Shown here piece by piece: positions 1 through 9,060 of a stretch of DNA of 64,000 nt. Positions within the stretch are counted from its first letter, which is position 1. Each line of letters begins with the position of its first letter. Below the pieces are notes generated by a model. That model made no database searches. It was given only the letters and a program-made list of their open reading frames with translations, and was not told where the DNA came from. A program made the position numbers and the translations under genes. This stretch comes from an uncultured Succinivibrio sp. (lineage in GTDB: Bacteria; Pseudomonadota; Gammaproteobacteria; Enterobacterales; Succinivibrionaceae), in the NCBI GenBank assembly GCA_902785325.1, contig CACZXZ010000008.1, forward strand, positions 1 through 64,000. Reading direction: 5' to 3'.

Positions 1-278
1 CGCATAAAATAAGGTGTCACAGATTTTTAAAAAGCTAGAGCCTTGATATATAAGACTCCGTTAATGATTTTTACTTAATTTTTTGTGAGAAAGTAAAGTA
101 GTTTTAAGATTATAGTGTTTCTTACTGATTTAAAAGAAAAATTTGATATTTTTTAGTAATTTTATGACAGACTATCAATTTTTTAGTACAAAATACTATG
201 AACCTTTTTAATCACACATAATTAAAGCTTATAGTTTGATATTATTAGTAAAAATTTCTAATTCGTTTGGAAAAAATA
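1..278. other. AT-rich intergenic start of window
   Basis: No gene of useful length, RNA gene or clear hairpin is visible here. It probably carries the promoter for the gene that starts at 279, but no convincing -35/-10 pair stands out from the AT-rich background. Confidence 0.5.
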
Positions 279-1577
279 ATGGATAATCAAATTTTTCAAA
301 AAAACTTTTTAGCTTTAGCAAATCAGTACCCAGAATTTGCAAGCAAGCTTATGACCTATCAAAACTCATCATCCTTAGAGATCCAACTAGATGAAGGCAA
401 AGAAGCTACTTTATTAGTGAATGGTCGTCAATTAACCTCCCATCACGACCGAGAAGGACTTGCTTGTTACCACGTTAAAAAGGTTGATCTACATAAGCTT
501 GTAACTATATATGGCTTTGGTCTTGGAGATGAGATTAGGTACATTCTTTCAAAGAATAAGCAAGCAATAATCAATGTAGTGATTTTAAATCCTGCTTTAT
601 TTGTAGAGCTTTTAGGTATTGACTCAGAGCTTTATGAGCTATTTTGCTCTCAAGTTGAATTTACTCTTCCAACTGACGATTATCCATATTTTGCCAATAG
701 CATCATTTTAGTAAGTGAATTGTATCTATGTCCTGAGGTTTTTAATAGCTTAAAAATAAAGCTTATCAATACCTTAGATTATGACTTTTCAAAGCAATAT
801 TTTGAAAACACAGTACAACAGAAAATCAATGCAAATTTAAAAGACAACTATGAAAGATTAAAGAGTCAAAAGCCTTTTACAAAAGACAATCTAGCCTTAA
901 TTTCTCAAAATGTGATTATTACAGGTTCAGGACCTTCTCTTGAGGACAATATTGACCGCTTAAAAGCTGAGTTTAGTAAGCCAAATACTACTTTAATGGC
1001 AGTAGATACTTCCTTAAACACCCTATATAAGCACAATATCGTACCTAACATCATCGTATCAATTGATGAAAACGTTTATAGAAATCATGCAAAAAGACTA
1101 TTTAATGATCTTAAAAGATATGAGCATACTACCCTTATTTTTAATGCTCAAACAGACGGAAAACTCATCGATACTTATTTAGGTGATAAATACTTTATTT
1201 ATTCAAAAAAAGCTTTGGAAATTCTTAGATATCTACCAGCTCAATACGCTGATTTCATCACCTGTAAAGGATCTGTTTTAAATACGAGCGTCAATATAGC
1301 TATAAAAGCTAAAGCTCGGGTAATCAAACTCTTTGGTGCTGACTTTGCTTATAAAGGCGATAAAATTCACTCAGGAGACATTCCTAAGGGACTTGCTAGT
1401 GTACTTGTTGACTCAACTTTAAAAGTACTGTGTAACGACAATAGAATTCAAGAATCAAATCGTGCTTTCTGTTTATATCGAGAGTATCTTGAAAAAGATA
1501 TTAAAGACAATCCTAGCATCCGTTTTGAAAACTACTCCAAAACAGGAGCTGTAGTTGTAGGTGCGATAAACTGTTAA
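279..1577 (+). CDS. DUF115 (MptE-like / Maf-like) protein
   Basis: The central part (from about residue 213) has the DUF115 signature VIITGSGPSLEDNIDRL followed by a conserved AVDTSL block and an IIVSIDE strand, as in the 6-hydroxymethylpterin pyrophosphokinase-like family that includes Campylobacter and Aeromonas motility accessory factors (Maf). Family members are thought to transfer sugars or process sugar precursors in surface glycosylation; the substrate here is unknown. I chose ATG at 279 because a GGA lies 7 nt upstream; an in-frame TTG at 267 is possible but lacks an SD. No flagellin or nonulosonate genes are nearby, so a flagellar role is not supported. The gene ends at a shared bidirectional terminator with rpsA. 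Confidence 0.7.
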   Translation: MDNQIFQKNFLALANQYPEFASKLMTYQNSSSLEIQLDEGKEATLLVNGRQLTSHHDREGLACYHVKKVDLHKLVTIYGFGLGDEIRYILSKNKQAIINVVILNPALFVELLGIDSELYELFCSQVEFTLPTDDYPYFANSIILVSELYLCPEVFNSLKIKLINTLDYDFSKQYFENTVQQKINANLKDNYERLKSQKPFTKDNLALISQNVIITGSGPSLEDNIDRLKAEFSKPNTTLMAVDTSLNTLYKHNIVPNIIVSIDENVYRNHAKRLFNDLKRYEHTTLIFNAQTDGKLIDTYLGDKYFIYSKKALEILRYLPAQYADFITCKGSVLNTSVNIAIKAKARVIKLFGADFAYKGDKIHSGDIPKGLASVLVDSTLKVLCNDNRIQESNRAFCLYREYLEKDIKDNPSIRFENYSKTGAVVVGAINC

Positions 1578-1596
1578 CAACAGCTTAAAAATGGAA

Positions 1597-1649
1597 AAGG
1601 TGCCATAAGGCACCTTCTTAAAAAGCATGGACTAAACCATGCTTTTTTT
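1597..1649. terminator. Double bidirectional terminator between DUF115 gene and rpsA
   Basis: There are two hairpins. AAGGTGCC/GGCACCTT pairs 1597-1604 with 1609-1616 around ATAA. A 10-bp stem pairs 1621-1630 with 1637-1646 and runs into seven T. A-runs before and T-runs after the second stem make it usable from both strands, ending the DUF115 gene (+) and rpsA (-). Confidence 0.8.
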
Positions 1650-1656
1650 GTCACAA

Positions 1657-3324
1657 TTACTGCTTGTTAGCTGCTGCGAAAGCTGCTGCCATAGTAGTAG
1701 TTGTAGGCTCTTGAGCCTTCTGATTTACAGACTCTAAAGCTTCCTTCTCTTCTGCTTCGTCCTTAGCACGAACAGATAGAGTGATTTGACGGGTCTTACG
1801 ATCAACGTTTACGAACTTAGCCTCGATCTCGTCACCAACGTTAGCAACAGTTGTTGCATCGTCAACACGATCACGTGATAAGTCAGAAGCCTTGATGTAA
1901 CCAGTGATGCCTTCTGCTAACTCAACAGTTACGCCACGAGCGTCAACCTCAGTTACCTTACCAGTAACGATTGAACCCTTGCGGTGTGCTGCACAGTAAT
2001 CAGCAAATGGATCTTCAGAGATTTGCTTTAAGCCTAAAGAAATACGCTCACGCTCTGGATCTACTTGTAGAACGATAGCGGTGATTTCGTCACCCTTCTT
2101 GAAGTTGCGAACTGCTTCTTCGCCAGATTGCTGCCATGAAATGTCTGATAAGTGAACTAGACCATCAATGCCGCCATCTAAGCCAATGAAGATACCGAAG
2201 TCAGTGATTGACTTGATCTTACCAGTTACCTTCTCGCCCTTTGAGTGAGATTGTGCAAACTCTACCCATGGGTTAGCCTTGCACTGCTTTAGACCTAGAG
2301 AAATACGACGACGCTCCTCGTCTAACTCAAGAACCTTAACTTGAACCTTGTCACCTACTGAAACGATCTTAGATGGGTGAATGTTCTTGTTGGTCCAATC
2401 CATCTCTGAAACGTGAACTAAACCTTCAACGCCGTCAGCGATTTCAACGAAGCAACCGTAATCAGTTAGGTTAGTTACCTTACCTTCGATTACTGAGTCA
2501 ACAGGGAAACGAGCTGCAATGTTTGCCCATGGATCTTCACCAAGCTGCTTTAAGCCTAATGAAACGCGTGAACGCTCACGGTCAAACTTCAATACCTTAA
2601 CAGTAACTTCCTCACCAACTTGTACGATCTCTGAAGGGTGCTTTACACGCTTCCAAGCCATATCAGTGATGTGTAATAAACCGTCAACGCCACCTAGATC
2701 AACGAATGCACCGTAGTCAGTTAAGTTCTTAACTACGCCAGTTACAGTCTGACCTTCAGCTAGATTTGCAAGTACGCTCTCACGATCTGCTGAGTTCTCA
2801 GTCTCGATAACAGCACGACGTGAAACAACAACGTTGTTGCGTTTCTGATCTAACTTGATAACTTTGAATTGTTGCTCTTTGCCTTCTAAGTGAGCAGTGT
2901 CACGAACAGGACGAACGTCTACTAATGAACCAGGTAAGAATGCACGGATGCCACCTAATTGAACAGTGAAACCACCCTTTACCTTGCCGTCGATTAGACC
3001 AACAACAGTTTCGTTCTTGTTGAATGCGTCTTCTAGCTTGATCCAAGCTTCGTTACGCTTTGCCTTCTCGCGAGAAACCTGTGTCTCACCGTCGCCTGAT
3101 TCTACAGACTCTAAAGCTACGTCTACTTCGTCGCCTACTTTAACTTCTAATTCGCCTTGAGCGTTTAAGAATTGCTCTTGAGGAATTGTAGACTCTGATT
3201 TTAGACCAGTATCAACGATAACAAAGCCGTTATCGATAGCTACTACTTTACCTTTAACCATTGAGCCAGGACGGGTCTCAACATTCTTTAAGGATTCTTC
3301 GAAAAGTTGTGCAAATGATTCCAT
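1657..3324 (-). CDS. rpsA: 30S ribosomal protein S1
   Basis: S1 binds mRNA on the 30S subunit and lets structured or SD-poor messages start translation. The 555-residue product matches E. coli S1 (557) and has six S1/OB repeats at roughly 20-87, 105-171, 190-260, 277-347, 364-434 and 451-520; several carry the typical [18 protein letters not shown] pattern. The frame is open 69 nt upstream, but ATG 3324 gives the canonical N-terminus [12 protein letters not shown]. No good SD precedes it, as in E. coli, where the leader is structured and S1 represses its own translation. It lies directly downstream of cmk in the same direction. The C-terminal tail is T- and A-rich. Confidence 0.97.
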   Translation of the reverse strand: MESFAQLFEESLKNVETRPGSMVKGKVVAIDNGFVIVDTGLKSESTIPQEQFLNAQGELEVKVGDEVDVALESVESGDGETQVSREKAKRNEAWIKLEDAFNKNETVVGLIDGKVKGGFTVQLGGIRAFLPGSLVDVRPVRDTAHLEGKEQQFKVIKLDQKRNNVVVSRRAVIETENSADRESVLANLAEGQTVTGVVKNLTDYGAFVDLGGVDGLLHITDMAWKRVKHPSEIVQVGEEVTVKVLKFDRERSRVSLGLKQLGEDPWANIAARFPVDSVIEGKVTNLTDYGCFVEIADGVEGLVHVSEMDWTNKNIHPSKIVSVGDKVQVKVLELDEERRRISLGLKQCKANPWVEFAQSHSKGEKVTGKIKSITDFGIFIGLDGGIDGLVHLSDISWQQSGEEAVRNFKKGDEITAIVLQVDPERERISLGLKQISEDPFADYCAAHRKGSIVTGKVTEVDARGVTVELAEGITGYIKASDLSRDRVDDATTVANVGDEIEAKFVNVDRKTRQITLSVRAKDEAEEKEALESVNQKAQEPTTTTMAAAFAAANKQ

Positions 3325-3422
3325 TAAGGTTTTCCATTTAAGCCCTGAAGCATCATGCTTGTAGGGAGTTGTAAAAAATATGCCGTCATCCATGACGACA
3401 CTAACAAAAATAGGTGTTTAGC

Positions 3423-4112
3423 CTACAAATCTATTTTAAGTCCGGTCTTCTCTACAATGTAGTCAACCGCAGCTTTAAAAACTTCTTCAATAGACATTGC
3501 TGAAGTATCGATAACCAAAGCATCTGAAGCTGGAACTAAAGGTGCTACAGGACGATTTCTATCACGTTCGTCTCGTTCAGCAATCTCTTTTACAATGTCC
3601 TCAAAACAAGCTTTTTGACCTTTAGCTTGTAATTGAAGGCAACGACGCTGTGCTCTAACTTCAGCACTAGCATCTAAAAAAATCTTTACCTGTGCTCTTG
3701 GGAATACTACTGTACCCATATCGCGACCATCGGCAACTAAGCCTGGCTCTTTTAAAAATTGTCTTTGTCTTTCTAGTAATGCTTGACGAACTGATGGATA
3801 AGCTGCAACTTTACTTGCATTATTACCAGCTTCCTCTGTTCTAATCTGTGAAGAAACATCTTCACCACCTAAGAATACATGAACACCATCGTCAAAACAT
3901 TCAAAGGACAAATTAAGTAACTTTGCCTCCTGAGCTACAGAGTCTTCATCAAATAAAGCTAAGCCAGCTTTTCTTACGGCATAGCCTAATACTCTGTAAA
4001 TTGCACCTGAATCTAATAAATCAAAGCCTAATACATTAGCTAAACGACGGGTAAGTTCACCCTTACCAACACCGCTAGGACCATCAACTGCAATAACAAT
4101 AGCTTGAGACAT
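3423..4112 (-). CDS. cmk: Cytidylate kinase
   Basis: Phosphorylates CMP and dCMP with ATP to recycle pyrimidine nucleotides. The P-loop GPSGVGKGE is at residues 11-19. The CMP-binding region (LDSGAIYRVL), the DGRDMGTVVFP motif and the lid segment rich in Arg (ERDERDRNRP) are all present. Length (229 aa) is standard. It sits upstream of rpsA with a 98-bp gap to the S1 start, the classic cmk-rpsA order of gammaproteobacteria; rpsA promoters may lie inside cmk, as in E. coli (not shown here). Confidence 0.96.
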   Translation of the reverse strand: MSQAIVIAVDGPSGVGKGELTRRLANVLGFDLLDSGAIYRVLGYAVRKAGLALFDEDSVAQEAKLLNLSFECFDDGVHVFLGGEDVSSQIRTEEAGNNASKVAAYPSVRQALLERQRQFLKEPGLVADGRDMGTVVFPRAQVKIFLDASAEVRAQRRCLQLQAKGQKACFEDIVKEIAERDERDRNRPVAPLVPASDALVIDTSAMSIEEVFKAAVDYIVEKTGLKIDL

Positions 4113-4313
4113 AATAGTTTCCTTAAAATCTAAGCACTAGATTATACAAAAAACAAAATTACATTTCTACAAAAAAATTTGATTTTTTTGCTATTTTTAA
4201 GCCTATTTTAGCTAGGATTTTCTATTGAGAATTTTTATGTATTTATGAGAGGAATTGCTTGTGTTAAAATAAGGCATTATCAATAAGTCATGATTCATTA
4301 GGAATACTAAAAA

Positions 4314-4913
4314 TTGACAACAAAACTTATCCAAGGACCAATTGCAAATCTACCTACAAAATATGGTCTATTCAATATTACAATCTTTAAAGAGAATGAT
4401 TTTTTAGATCATGCTGTGATTTTTATAGGTGATCTTTCAAATGGTGAACCAGTACTATGCAGAATTCACTCTGAATGCCTAACAGGAGATGTATTTGGCT
4501 CCTTAAAATGTGATTGTGGTTTTCAGTTAGCAGCTGCCCTTGAAGCAATTCAAAAAGAAGGTCGTGGTGCCTTACTTTATATGAGACAAGAAGGTCGTGG
4601 TATAGGTTTATTTAATAAGATTAGAGCCTATAAACTTCAAGATAACGGTGCTGATACTGTTGATGCTAATGTTCAGTTAGGTTTCCCAGCTGACGCAAGA
4701 GACTATGAAGCTTGTGCTCAAATCATGAAGAATATGGGCTTTACAAAAGTTGTGTTAATGACCAATAACCCAGCTAAAATTCATGATATTGAAAATCATG
4801 GCATTGAAGTGGTTGGCAGAAGACCTATTGAGTACGGTAGAAATACCTTTAATGAAAACTACCTAGATACTAAAGAAAAGAGAATGGGACATCTTTTACA
4901 TCATCAAGACTAG
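4314..4913 (+). CDS. ribA: GTP cyclohydrolase II (riboflavin synthesis)
   Basis: Opens the imidazole ring of GTP and removes pyrophosphate and formate, the first step of riboflavin synthesis. Zinc ligands are visible in CLTGDVFGSLKCDCG, followed by the catalytic RQEGRGIGL segment and the VDANVQLGFPADARDY block. The protein is 199 aa, a stand-alone RibA without the RibB domain. The start is TTG (4314), preceded by TAGGA about 10 nt upstream; an ATG at 4290 is closed by a stop after two codons, so no ATG start competes. No FMN riboswitch is seen in the 200-bp leader. A strong terminator follows. Confidence 0.95.
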   Translation: MTTKLIQGPIANLPTKYGLFNITIFKENDFLDHAVIFIGDLSNGEPVLCRIHSECLTGDVFGSLKCDCGFQLAAALEAIQKEGRGALLYMRQEGRGIGLFNKIRAYKLQDNGADTVDANVQLGFPADARDYEACAQIMKNMGFTKVVLMTNNPAKIHDIENHGIEVVGRRPIEYGRNTFNENYLDTKEKRMGHLLHHQD

Positions 4914-4932
4914 AGCTTTTAATTTGATCTGC

Positions 4933-4970
4933 TAAAAAGGCTAACCTATTGGTTAGCCTTTTTAGTTTTG
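4933..4970 (+). terminator. Terminator after ribA
   Basis: A 13-bp stem, 4934-4946 with 4951-4963, core AAGGCTAACC/GGTTAGCCTT, loop TATT, ends in five T. The A-run on the left makes it potentially bidirectional for the leftward gene ending at 5022. Confidence 0.85.
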
Positions 4971-5021
4971 GTAAAAGACATAAGAGTCTTACCTATGAAG
5001 GGATGTTTTTAAGTTTTGGGA

Positions 5022-5627
5022 TTAGTTTTTAAGTAGTGAACTTTGTTGAGTTTCACTAAGCTCTACTACCTTGTAGCAAGCATCATAAGCTTTATCAGAT
5101 ACGGACTCACAAACTCTCTTGTAGTATCTTTTAGCTTCTTGAGGATCATAGTTGATATTGTAACCAAAGAAAGCTTGAGCAGCACCTGGCTTAATACCAT
5201 TCTCGTAAATCTTTGCTGCTACCATGCAAGAATCGTAGTTATTCAATTTGCAACCAATATCTAAGTAATATAAAACTTCATATAAAGTGATATTACTCTT
5301 TCTATTCTTTAAGGCTGCATTAGACTGAATAGAGAAAAAAGTCTGATAAGTAAGATAGCAAGAATTTGAATCCTTAAATCTTTCACACAAATTGGCTAAA
5401 TACTTAAAAGCATTTTCATAGTCATTTGATCTCAAACTTGAATCTCTAGCTGCGATACATTTTTCTAAATCGCCATCTAGACAAGCATTACCGAAAACCT
5501 TACCAGGTTCATCTGTGGTATTATCTATGTTGTATTGACGCTCTTCTCCTTGACAAATAACAATAATCAAAGGTACACATAACACAGAGGCACATACGAA
5601 TGATAAAATTGCTTTAAAGTAATTCAT
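5022..5627 (-). CDS. Exported Cys-rich Sel1-like protein
   Basis: The N-terminus is a hydrophobic segment (about residues 5-25, ILSFVCASVLCVPLIIVI) that acts as signal peptide or anchor. The rest has paired Cys in degenerate alpha/alpha repeats (for example CKLNNYDSCMVAAKIYENG and CESVSDKAYDACYKV), the pattern of Sel1/Hcp-type proteins such as Helicobacter Hcp, where each Cys pair forms a disulfide within a repeat. I place the start at ATG 5627; an in-frame TTG lies 15 nt upstream. Two better Sel1-type proteins occur in this window (46056-47045, 60061-60708). Partner and function are unknown. A CRP/FNR-like palindrome lies 24 bp upstream of the start. Confidence 0.6.
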   Translation of the reverse strand: MNYFKAILSFVCASVLCVPLIIVICQGEERQYNIDNTTDEPGKVFGNACLDGDLEKCIAARDSSLRSNDYENAFKYLANLCERFKDSNSCYLTYQTFFSIQSNAALKNRKSNITLYEVLYYLDIGCKLNNYDSCMVAAKIYENGIKPGAAQAFFGYNINYDPQEAKRYYKRVCESVSDKAYDACYKVVELSETQQSSLLKN

Positions 5628-5650
5628 TATCTTATTAACCAAAAAAGAAA

Positions 5651-5666
5651 AGTGATCGTTATCACA
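5651..5666. promoter_or_regulatory. CRP/FNR-type palindrome
   Basis: AGTGATCGTTATCACA matches the CRP half-sites TGTGA-N6-TCACA in 9 of 10 positions and also resembles the FNR core. It lies just upstream of the leftward Sel1-like gene and 236 bp before tusE. Binding is inferred only. Confidence 0.45.
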
Positions 5667-5713
5667 GATATTGAGTTTATTATAACGAATTTTTTATTAA
5701 AGTAAACAAAATT

Positions 5714-5729
5714 TGTGAACCACGTCAAA
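5714..5729. promoter_or_regulatory. Second CRP-like site
   Basis: TGTGAACCACGTCAAA fits TGTGA-N6-TCACA in 9 of 10 positions. It is 63 bp from the palindrome at 5651 in the same divergent intergenic region. A TATAAT at 5809-5814 could be the tusE -10 box. Confidence 0.35.
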
Positions 5730-5886
5730 TGTGCATTACAACTTTTTACGGCACACAGTCAATTTTAGCATTTATAAATCTACTTATTTATTTGATTTAT
5801 AAAATAATTATAATGATTTTTATTGCAAAGTATCGTTAACATTTTACGTAAACAAATTTTGTAAAAAAATTTTAAAAGGCATGATT

Positions 5887-6219
5887 ATGAGCTTTATTTT
5901 TGACAATCACGAAATTAAAACTGATGCTGAAGGTTACTTATTAGACCAAAATGATTGGTCAGAGGATTTGATGCACTACATGGCTTCGCTTGAAGGTTTA
6001 ACCTTAACTGAAGATCATATAATCGTAATTAAAACCATTCAAGAATACTTTAATACCTATGCAACTACCCCACCAATTCGTGGTTTAATCAAGATCTTAA
6101 AGACTAAAGGTTTAGATAACCTTGCTAATTCCATTACACTTGCAAAGCTATTTCCGAATGGTGCTGCCAAAAGTGGAGCTAAATTTGCAGGACTTAAAAA
6201 GCCAATTAAGTGTATTTAA
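5887..6219 (+). CDS. tusE: Sulfur relay protein TusE (DsrC family)
   Basis: TusE takes persulfide sulfur from TusBCD and passes it to MnmA for 2-thiouridine in tRNA. The 110-aa product has the DsrC fold pattern (LDQNDWSEDLMHYMASLEG, then TPPIRGL) and ends in KPIKCI, the conserved penultimate Cys that carries the persulfide. AAAGG 7 nt before ATG 5887 favours this start over the in-frame ATG at 5881, which is too close to the SD. The tusBCD genes are not in the window; ttcA at 56917 is a separate tRNA thiolation system. Confidence 0.92.
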   Translation: MSFIFDNHEIKTDAEGYLLDQNDWSEDLMHYMASLEGLTLTEDHIIVIKTIQEYFNTYATTPPIRGLIKILKTKGLDNLANSITLAKLFPNGAAKSGAKFAGLKKPIKCI

Positions 6220-6246
6220 GGACTAGGAACTTTAGGAATGTTTTAG

Positions 6247-6273
6247 AAAATGGTGGCGGTTGCCACCATTTTT
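6247..6273. terminator. Convergent terminator between tusE and argD
   Basis: TGGTGGC/GCCACCA flanked by A4 and T5: stem 6247-6257 with 6262-6272, loop of four. It serves both the rightward tusE and the leftward arginine operon. A nearly identical stem closes the lipoprotein gene at 48750-48773. Confidence 0.85.
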
Positions 6274-6282
6274 ATTGTGATT

Positions 6283-7488
6283 TTAAGCCTTAGTAAAATC
6301 AGCTAAAGCTTTATCTAGAAGGTTCATTGCTCTATCAAGCATAGATTTTTTGATATTTAAAGCAGGTGCTAATCTTAAAACATCTCCATGAGCGGTTAAG
6401 GTTAGTAACTTGTGCTTAAAGCAAAGCTTTTGAAGTTCTGAGGATTTACCATGGTACTTGTCATTTAATACTAGACCTAGTAACAGACCTTCACCACGTA
6501 CTTCACTGAAAACGTGATATTTCTCATTAAGCTTAGCAACAGATGCTTTTATATAAGCGCCCTTTTGCTTTACGCCCTCTAAAAAATCTTTAGTAGATAC
6601 TTTATCAACTACATATGAGCCTACAGAGCAAGCTAGTGCATTACCACCAAAGGTTGAACCGTGGGTACCTGGAACAAAGTGCTTTGCAAACTTGTCGTAA
6701 GTTAATACAGCACCGATTGGTAAACCTGAAGCTAAACCTTTAGCTGAAGTTAGAATATCAGGTTTAACTGGAGTTTGCTCATAAGCGTAGAAAGTACCAG
6801 ATCTTGCAACACCGGTTTGAACTTCATCAAAGATTAAAGCTGCGTTAAACTTATCACACAAAGCACGAACTTCTTTTAAGAACTCATCATCAGCCTTGAT
6901 GATACCGCCCTCACCTTGAATAGGCTCAAGAATAACAGCGCAAGTCTTATCACTAATAGTTTTCTTAAAAGTCTCTGTATCATTGTAAGGAATGTGAGTA
7001 ATAGCAGCAGGCTTTGGTCCAAATCCATCTGAGTAGGAGTCTTGACCACCTACGGTTACTGAGAAAAAGGTTCTGCCATGGAAGCTGTTTACAAAAGAGA
7101 TGATCTCGTTTTTCTGCTCACCGTACTCATCAAAAGCAACTCTACGAGCTAGCTTTAAAGCAGTCTCATTAGCCTCTGCTCCTGAATTTACAAAGAATAC
7201 CTTTTCAAACTTAGTTAAATTAACTAATTTTTTAGCTAAAGTTAAAGTGTACTCGTTGCAGAAGATGTTACTTACATGAATTAAATTCTTAACAGTCTTT
7301 TTAATTACTTTCTGTACACCATTAGGAGTGTGACCTAAGCAATTAACAGCGATACCAGAGGTTAAATCTACATATTCATTGCCTTCATTATCATAAACTA
7401 AGGCACCATGAGCTTTTTTAATCACCATGTTCATTGGGTTGTAACAAGGGAACATAACCTCATCAAAGGTTTTTCTTGTGATCTTCAT
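6283..7488 (-). CDS. argD: Acetylornithine aminotransferase
   Basis: Class III PLP enzyme that makes N-acetylornithine from N-acetylglutamate semialdehyde; family members can also act on succinyl-DAP. It shows the cofactor-binding VNSGAEANETALK segment, FDEVQTGVARSG with the PLP-contacting Asp, and the Schiff-base Lys in SAKGLASGLPIGA. At 401 aa it is full length. It is the last gene of the leftward argC-argB-NAGS-argD operon, starting 2 bp after the NAGS stop. Specificity for arginine follows from context rather than from sequence alone. Confidence 0.92.
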   Translation of the reverse strand: MKITRKTFDEVMFPCYNPMNMVIKKAHGALVYDNEGNEYVDLTSGIAVNCLGHTPNGVQKVIKKTVKNLIHVSNIFCNEYTLTLAKKLVNLTKFEKVFFVNSGAEANETALKLARRVAFDEYGEQKNEIISFVNSFHGRTFFSVTVGGQDSYSDGFGPKPAAITHIPYNDTETFKKTISDKTCAVILEPIQGEGGIIKADDEFLKEVRALCDKFNAALIFDEVQTGVARSGTFYAYEQTPVKPDILTSAKGLASGLPIGAVLTYDKFAKHFVPGTHGSTFGGNALACSVGSYVVDKVSTKDFLEGVKQKGAYIKASVAKLNEKYHVFSEVRGEGLLLGLVLNDKYHGKSSELQKLCFKHKLLTLTAHGDVLRLAPALNIKKSMLDRAMNLLDKALADFTKA

Positions 7489-7490
7489 TT

Positions 7491-8144
7491 TTATTTATGA
7501 TCCTTCATATTATAGATGTATGCCACTTCGTCACATTTGTCTTTGTTAGGACAATTCTCACAGTCCTTTAAGATCTTCTCAGGCAAAGCTTCAATAACGG
7601 TCTTTTGGAAACCAACTCTTGAGAAAAACTCTGGGCTTCTAGTTAACACAAACACACGATCAATGTACATCTTAGCAGCACGCTTTAGTAAGTAATTTAC
7701 AATAGCTCTGCCCTGACCTTGTCTTTGGATGACTGGAGATACACCTAATGATCTGATTTCAGCTAAACCTGAATCATATACATATAAACAAGCACAACCT
7801 ACCACCTGTTTATCCTTTACACAAACGGCAAAGGTTTGAATACCACGGATGATATCATTACGCTTTCTTGGAAGGTTTTGACCTTTTTTAGCCCAATACT
7901 CGATCATCTCCATTAAGGAATCGACATCGGCTAAAGTGGCTTGACGAATAGTAAAATTAGCTTTCTCTTGTTTTAAGAAAACTTGATTTAAAGTCACTAA
8001 AGCATCAGTAATTTTATTTACTTCTTCTCTTGTGATTTTCTCTTGACCATAAAGCTCGTTTACTTTATCGAAAACTTCTTCTAAAGTGTTTTGCTTTAAC
8101 TCATCTAATAAAACAAAAGATGATTCTGAACTGATTGGAGGCAT
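7491..8144 (-). CDS. argA: Stand-alone GNAT-type N-acetylglutamate synthase
   Basis: A GNAT domain begins near residue 63 (FTIRQATLADVDSLMEMIEY) and has the acetyl-CoA motif SLGVSPVIQRQGQGRAIV. The C-terminal LPEKILKDCENCPNKDKCDE, with paired Cys, is typical of short NAGS proteins. E. coli ArgA has an amino-acid-kinase domain before the GNAT; here it is replaced by about 60 residues of predicted helix, so the usual arginine feedback domain is missing. The gene lies between argB and argD, which argues strongly for the first step of arginine synthesis. A good SD (GGAGAAAGGG) precedes ATG 8144. The symbol is by role, not by orthology to E. coli argA. Confidence 0.75.
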   Translation of the reverse strand: MPPISSESSFVLLDELKQNTLEEVFDKVNELYGQEKITREEVNKITDALVTLNQVFLKQEKANFTIRQATLADVDSLMEMIEYWAKKGQNLPRKRNDIIRGIQTFAVCVKDKQVVGCACLYVYDSGLAEIRSLGVSPVIQRQGQGRAIVNYLLKRAAKMYIDRVFVLTRSPEFFSRVGFQKTVIEALPEKILKDCENCPNKDKCDEVAYIYNMKDHK

Positions 8145-8194
8145 ACCCTTTCTCCACGGTTAAAAGTTAATAGTTAAAAACGTTTTGGATGTCT

Positions 8195-8959
8195 TTATTG
8201 GACATTAAATACTGTTCCTAACCGTTGCCGTGATAGAAGGTTTTGTACAAGATCTTTATCTTTGTAGGAGGCGATGTAAACAGGTCTTTGAATTTGCACT
8301 GTGGCCTGTAGTGCACTCTTTACCTTAACAGTCATACCACCACTAATGGTACCATCTGCAATTAAGGTGTTTACAAGTGACTCATTAAGCTCAGGAATTA
8401 AATTACCATTCTTATCAAGTACACCAGGTACATCAGAAATGTAATATAAAGGAGCTTTTAATACTCTTGCAATTGCTAAGGCTGCATCATCGGCATTGAC
8501 GTTATAAAGTTTACCTTCATCATCCATAGCTAAAGATGCGATAACAGGAGTATAGCCATTATCAAGAAGCATCTGTAAATACTTAGCATCATTTGGCTCT
8601 ACTTTGCCAACCATACCAAGATCTTTAGACAACTGCTCGACTTTGATACTCTTGCCATCACTTGCAAGAATTCCTAGTGCATTTAAACCTGATTTAATTG
8701 CTAAGGCTTGCAAGCTTTTATTGCACATACCAGCTAGAGCTGCGCAAATATAAGGCATTTGTTCTTGAGGGCTAACACGTAAACCGTCTTTTTTAATCAC
8801 CTCAAGATTTAAGTCCTTAAATAAGGCATCCACCTCGACACCACCACCATGAACAATTACAAGTTTTTGTCCACAAGCAGCTTTGAACAAGGCTGATAGC
8901 TCATCGGTAGCACCTAAAGCTTTGCCACTAAGTTTTACGACTACTGTATTATCTGACAT
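8195..8959 (-). CDS. argB: Acetylglutamate kinase
   Basis: Phosphorylates N-acetylglutamate in the second step of arginine synthesis. Amino-acid-kinase features: VVVKLSGKAL at the N-terminus, the glycine-rich IVHGGGVEVD loop, and NVNADDAALAIA for substrate and Mg-ATP binding. The 254-aa length is like E. coli ArgB, without the N-terminal helix of arginine-inhibited hexameric enzymes, so it is probably not feedback-inhibited by arginine (inference). It lies 101 bp after argC and 50 bp before the NAGS gene. Confidence 0.95.
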   Translation of the reverse strand: MSDNTVVVKLSGKALGATDELSALFKAACGQKLVIVHGGGVEVDALFKDLNLEVIKKDGLRVSPQEQMPYICAALAGMCNKSLQALAIKSGLNALGILASDGKSIKVEQLSKDLGMVGKVEPNDAKYLQMLLDNGYTPVIASLAMDDEGKLYNVNADDAALAIARVLKAPLYYISDVPGVLDKNGNLIPELNESLVNTLIADGTISGGMTVKVKSALQATVQIQRPVYIASYKDKDLVQNLLSRQRLGTVFNVQ

Positions 8960-8997
8960 AGCTAGATTAAATCATTGCTTAAGTTAATTAAACACAC

Positions 8998-9020
8998 AAG
9001 TAGGTAAAAAATACCTACTT
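8998..9020 (-). terminator. Hairpin between argC and argB
   Basis: AAGTAGGTA (8998-9006) pairs with TACCTACTT (9012-9020), giving a 9-bp stem with a 5-nt A loop. In the leftward direction no clean T-run follows, so it is more likely an mRNA-stabilising or attenuating hairpin than a full stop. Confidence 0.4.
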
Positions 9021-9060
9021 AATCAATATATTACGCTCAATATAGATTTATACAAGCACT

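Noticed and set aside
2519..3160. Small + strand genes inside rpsA
   Set aside because: Antisense frames of a highly conserved gene; no SD and no plausible product.
4113..4313. FMN riboswitch before ribA
   Set aside because: The leader lacks the conserved RFN helices and is mostly A/T runs.
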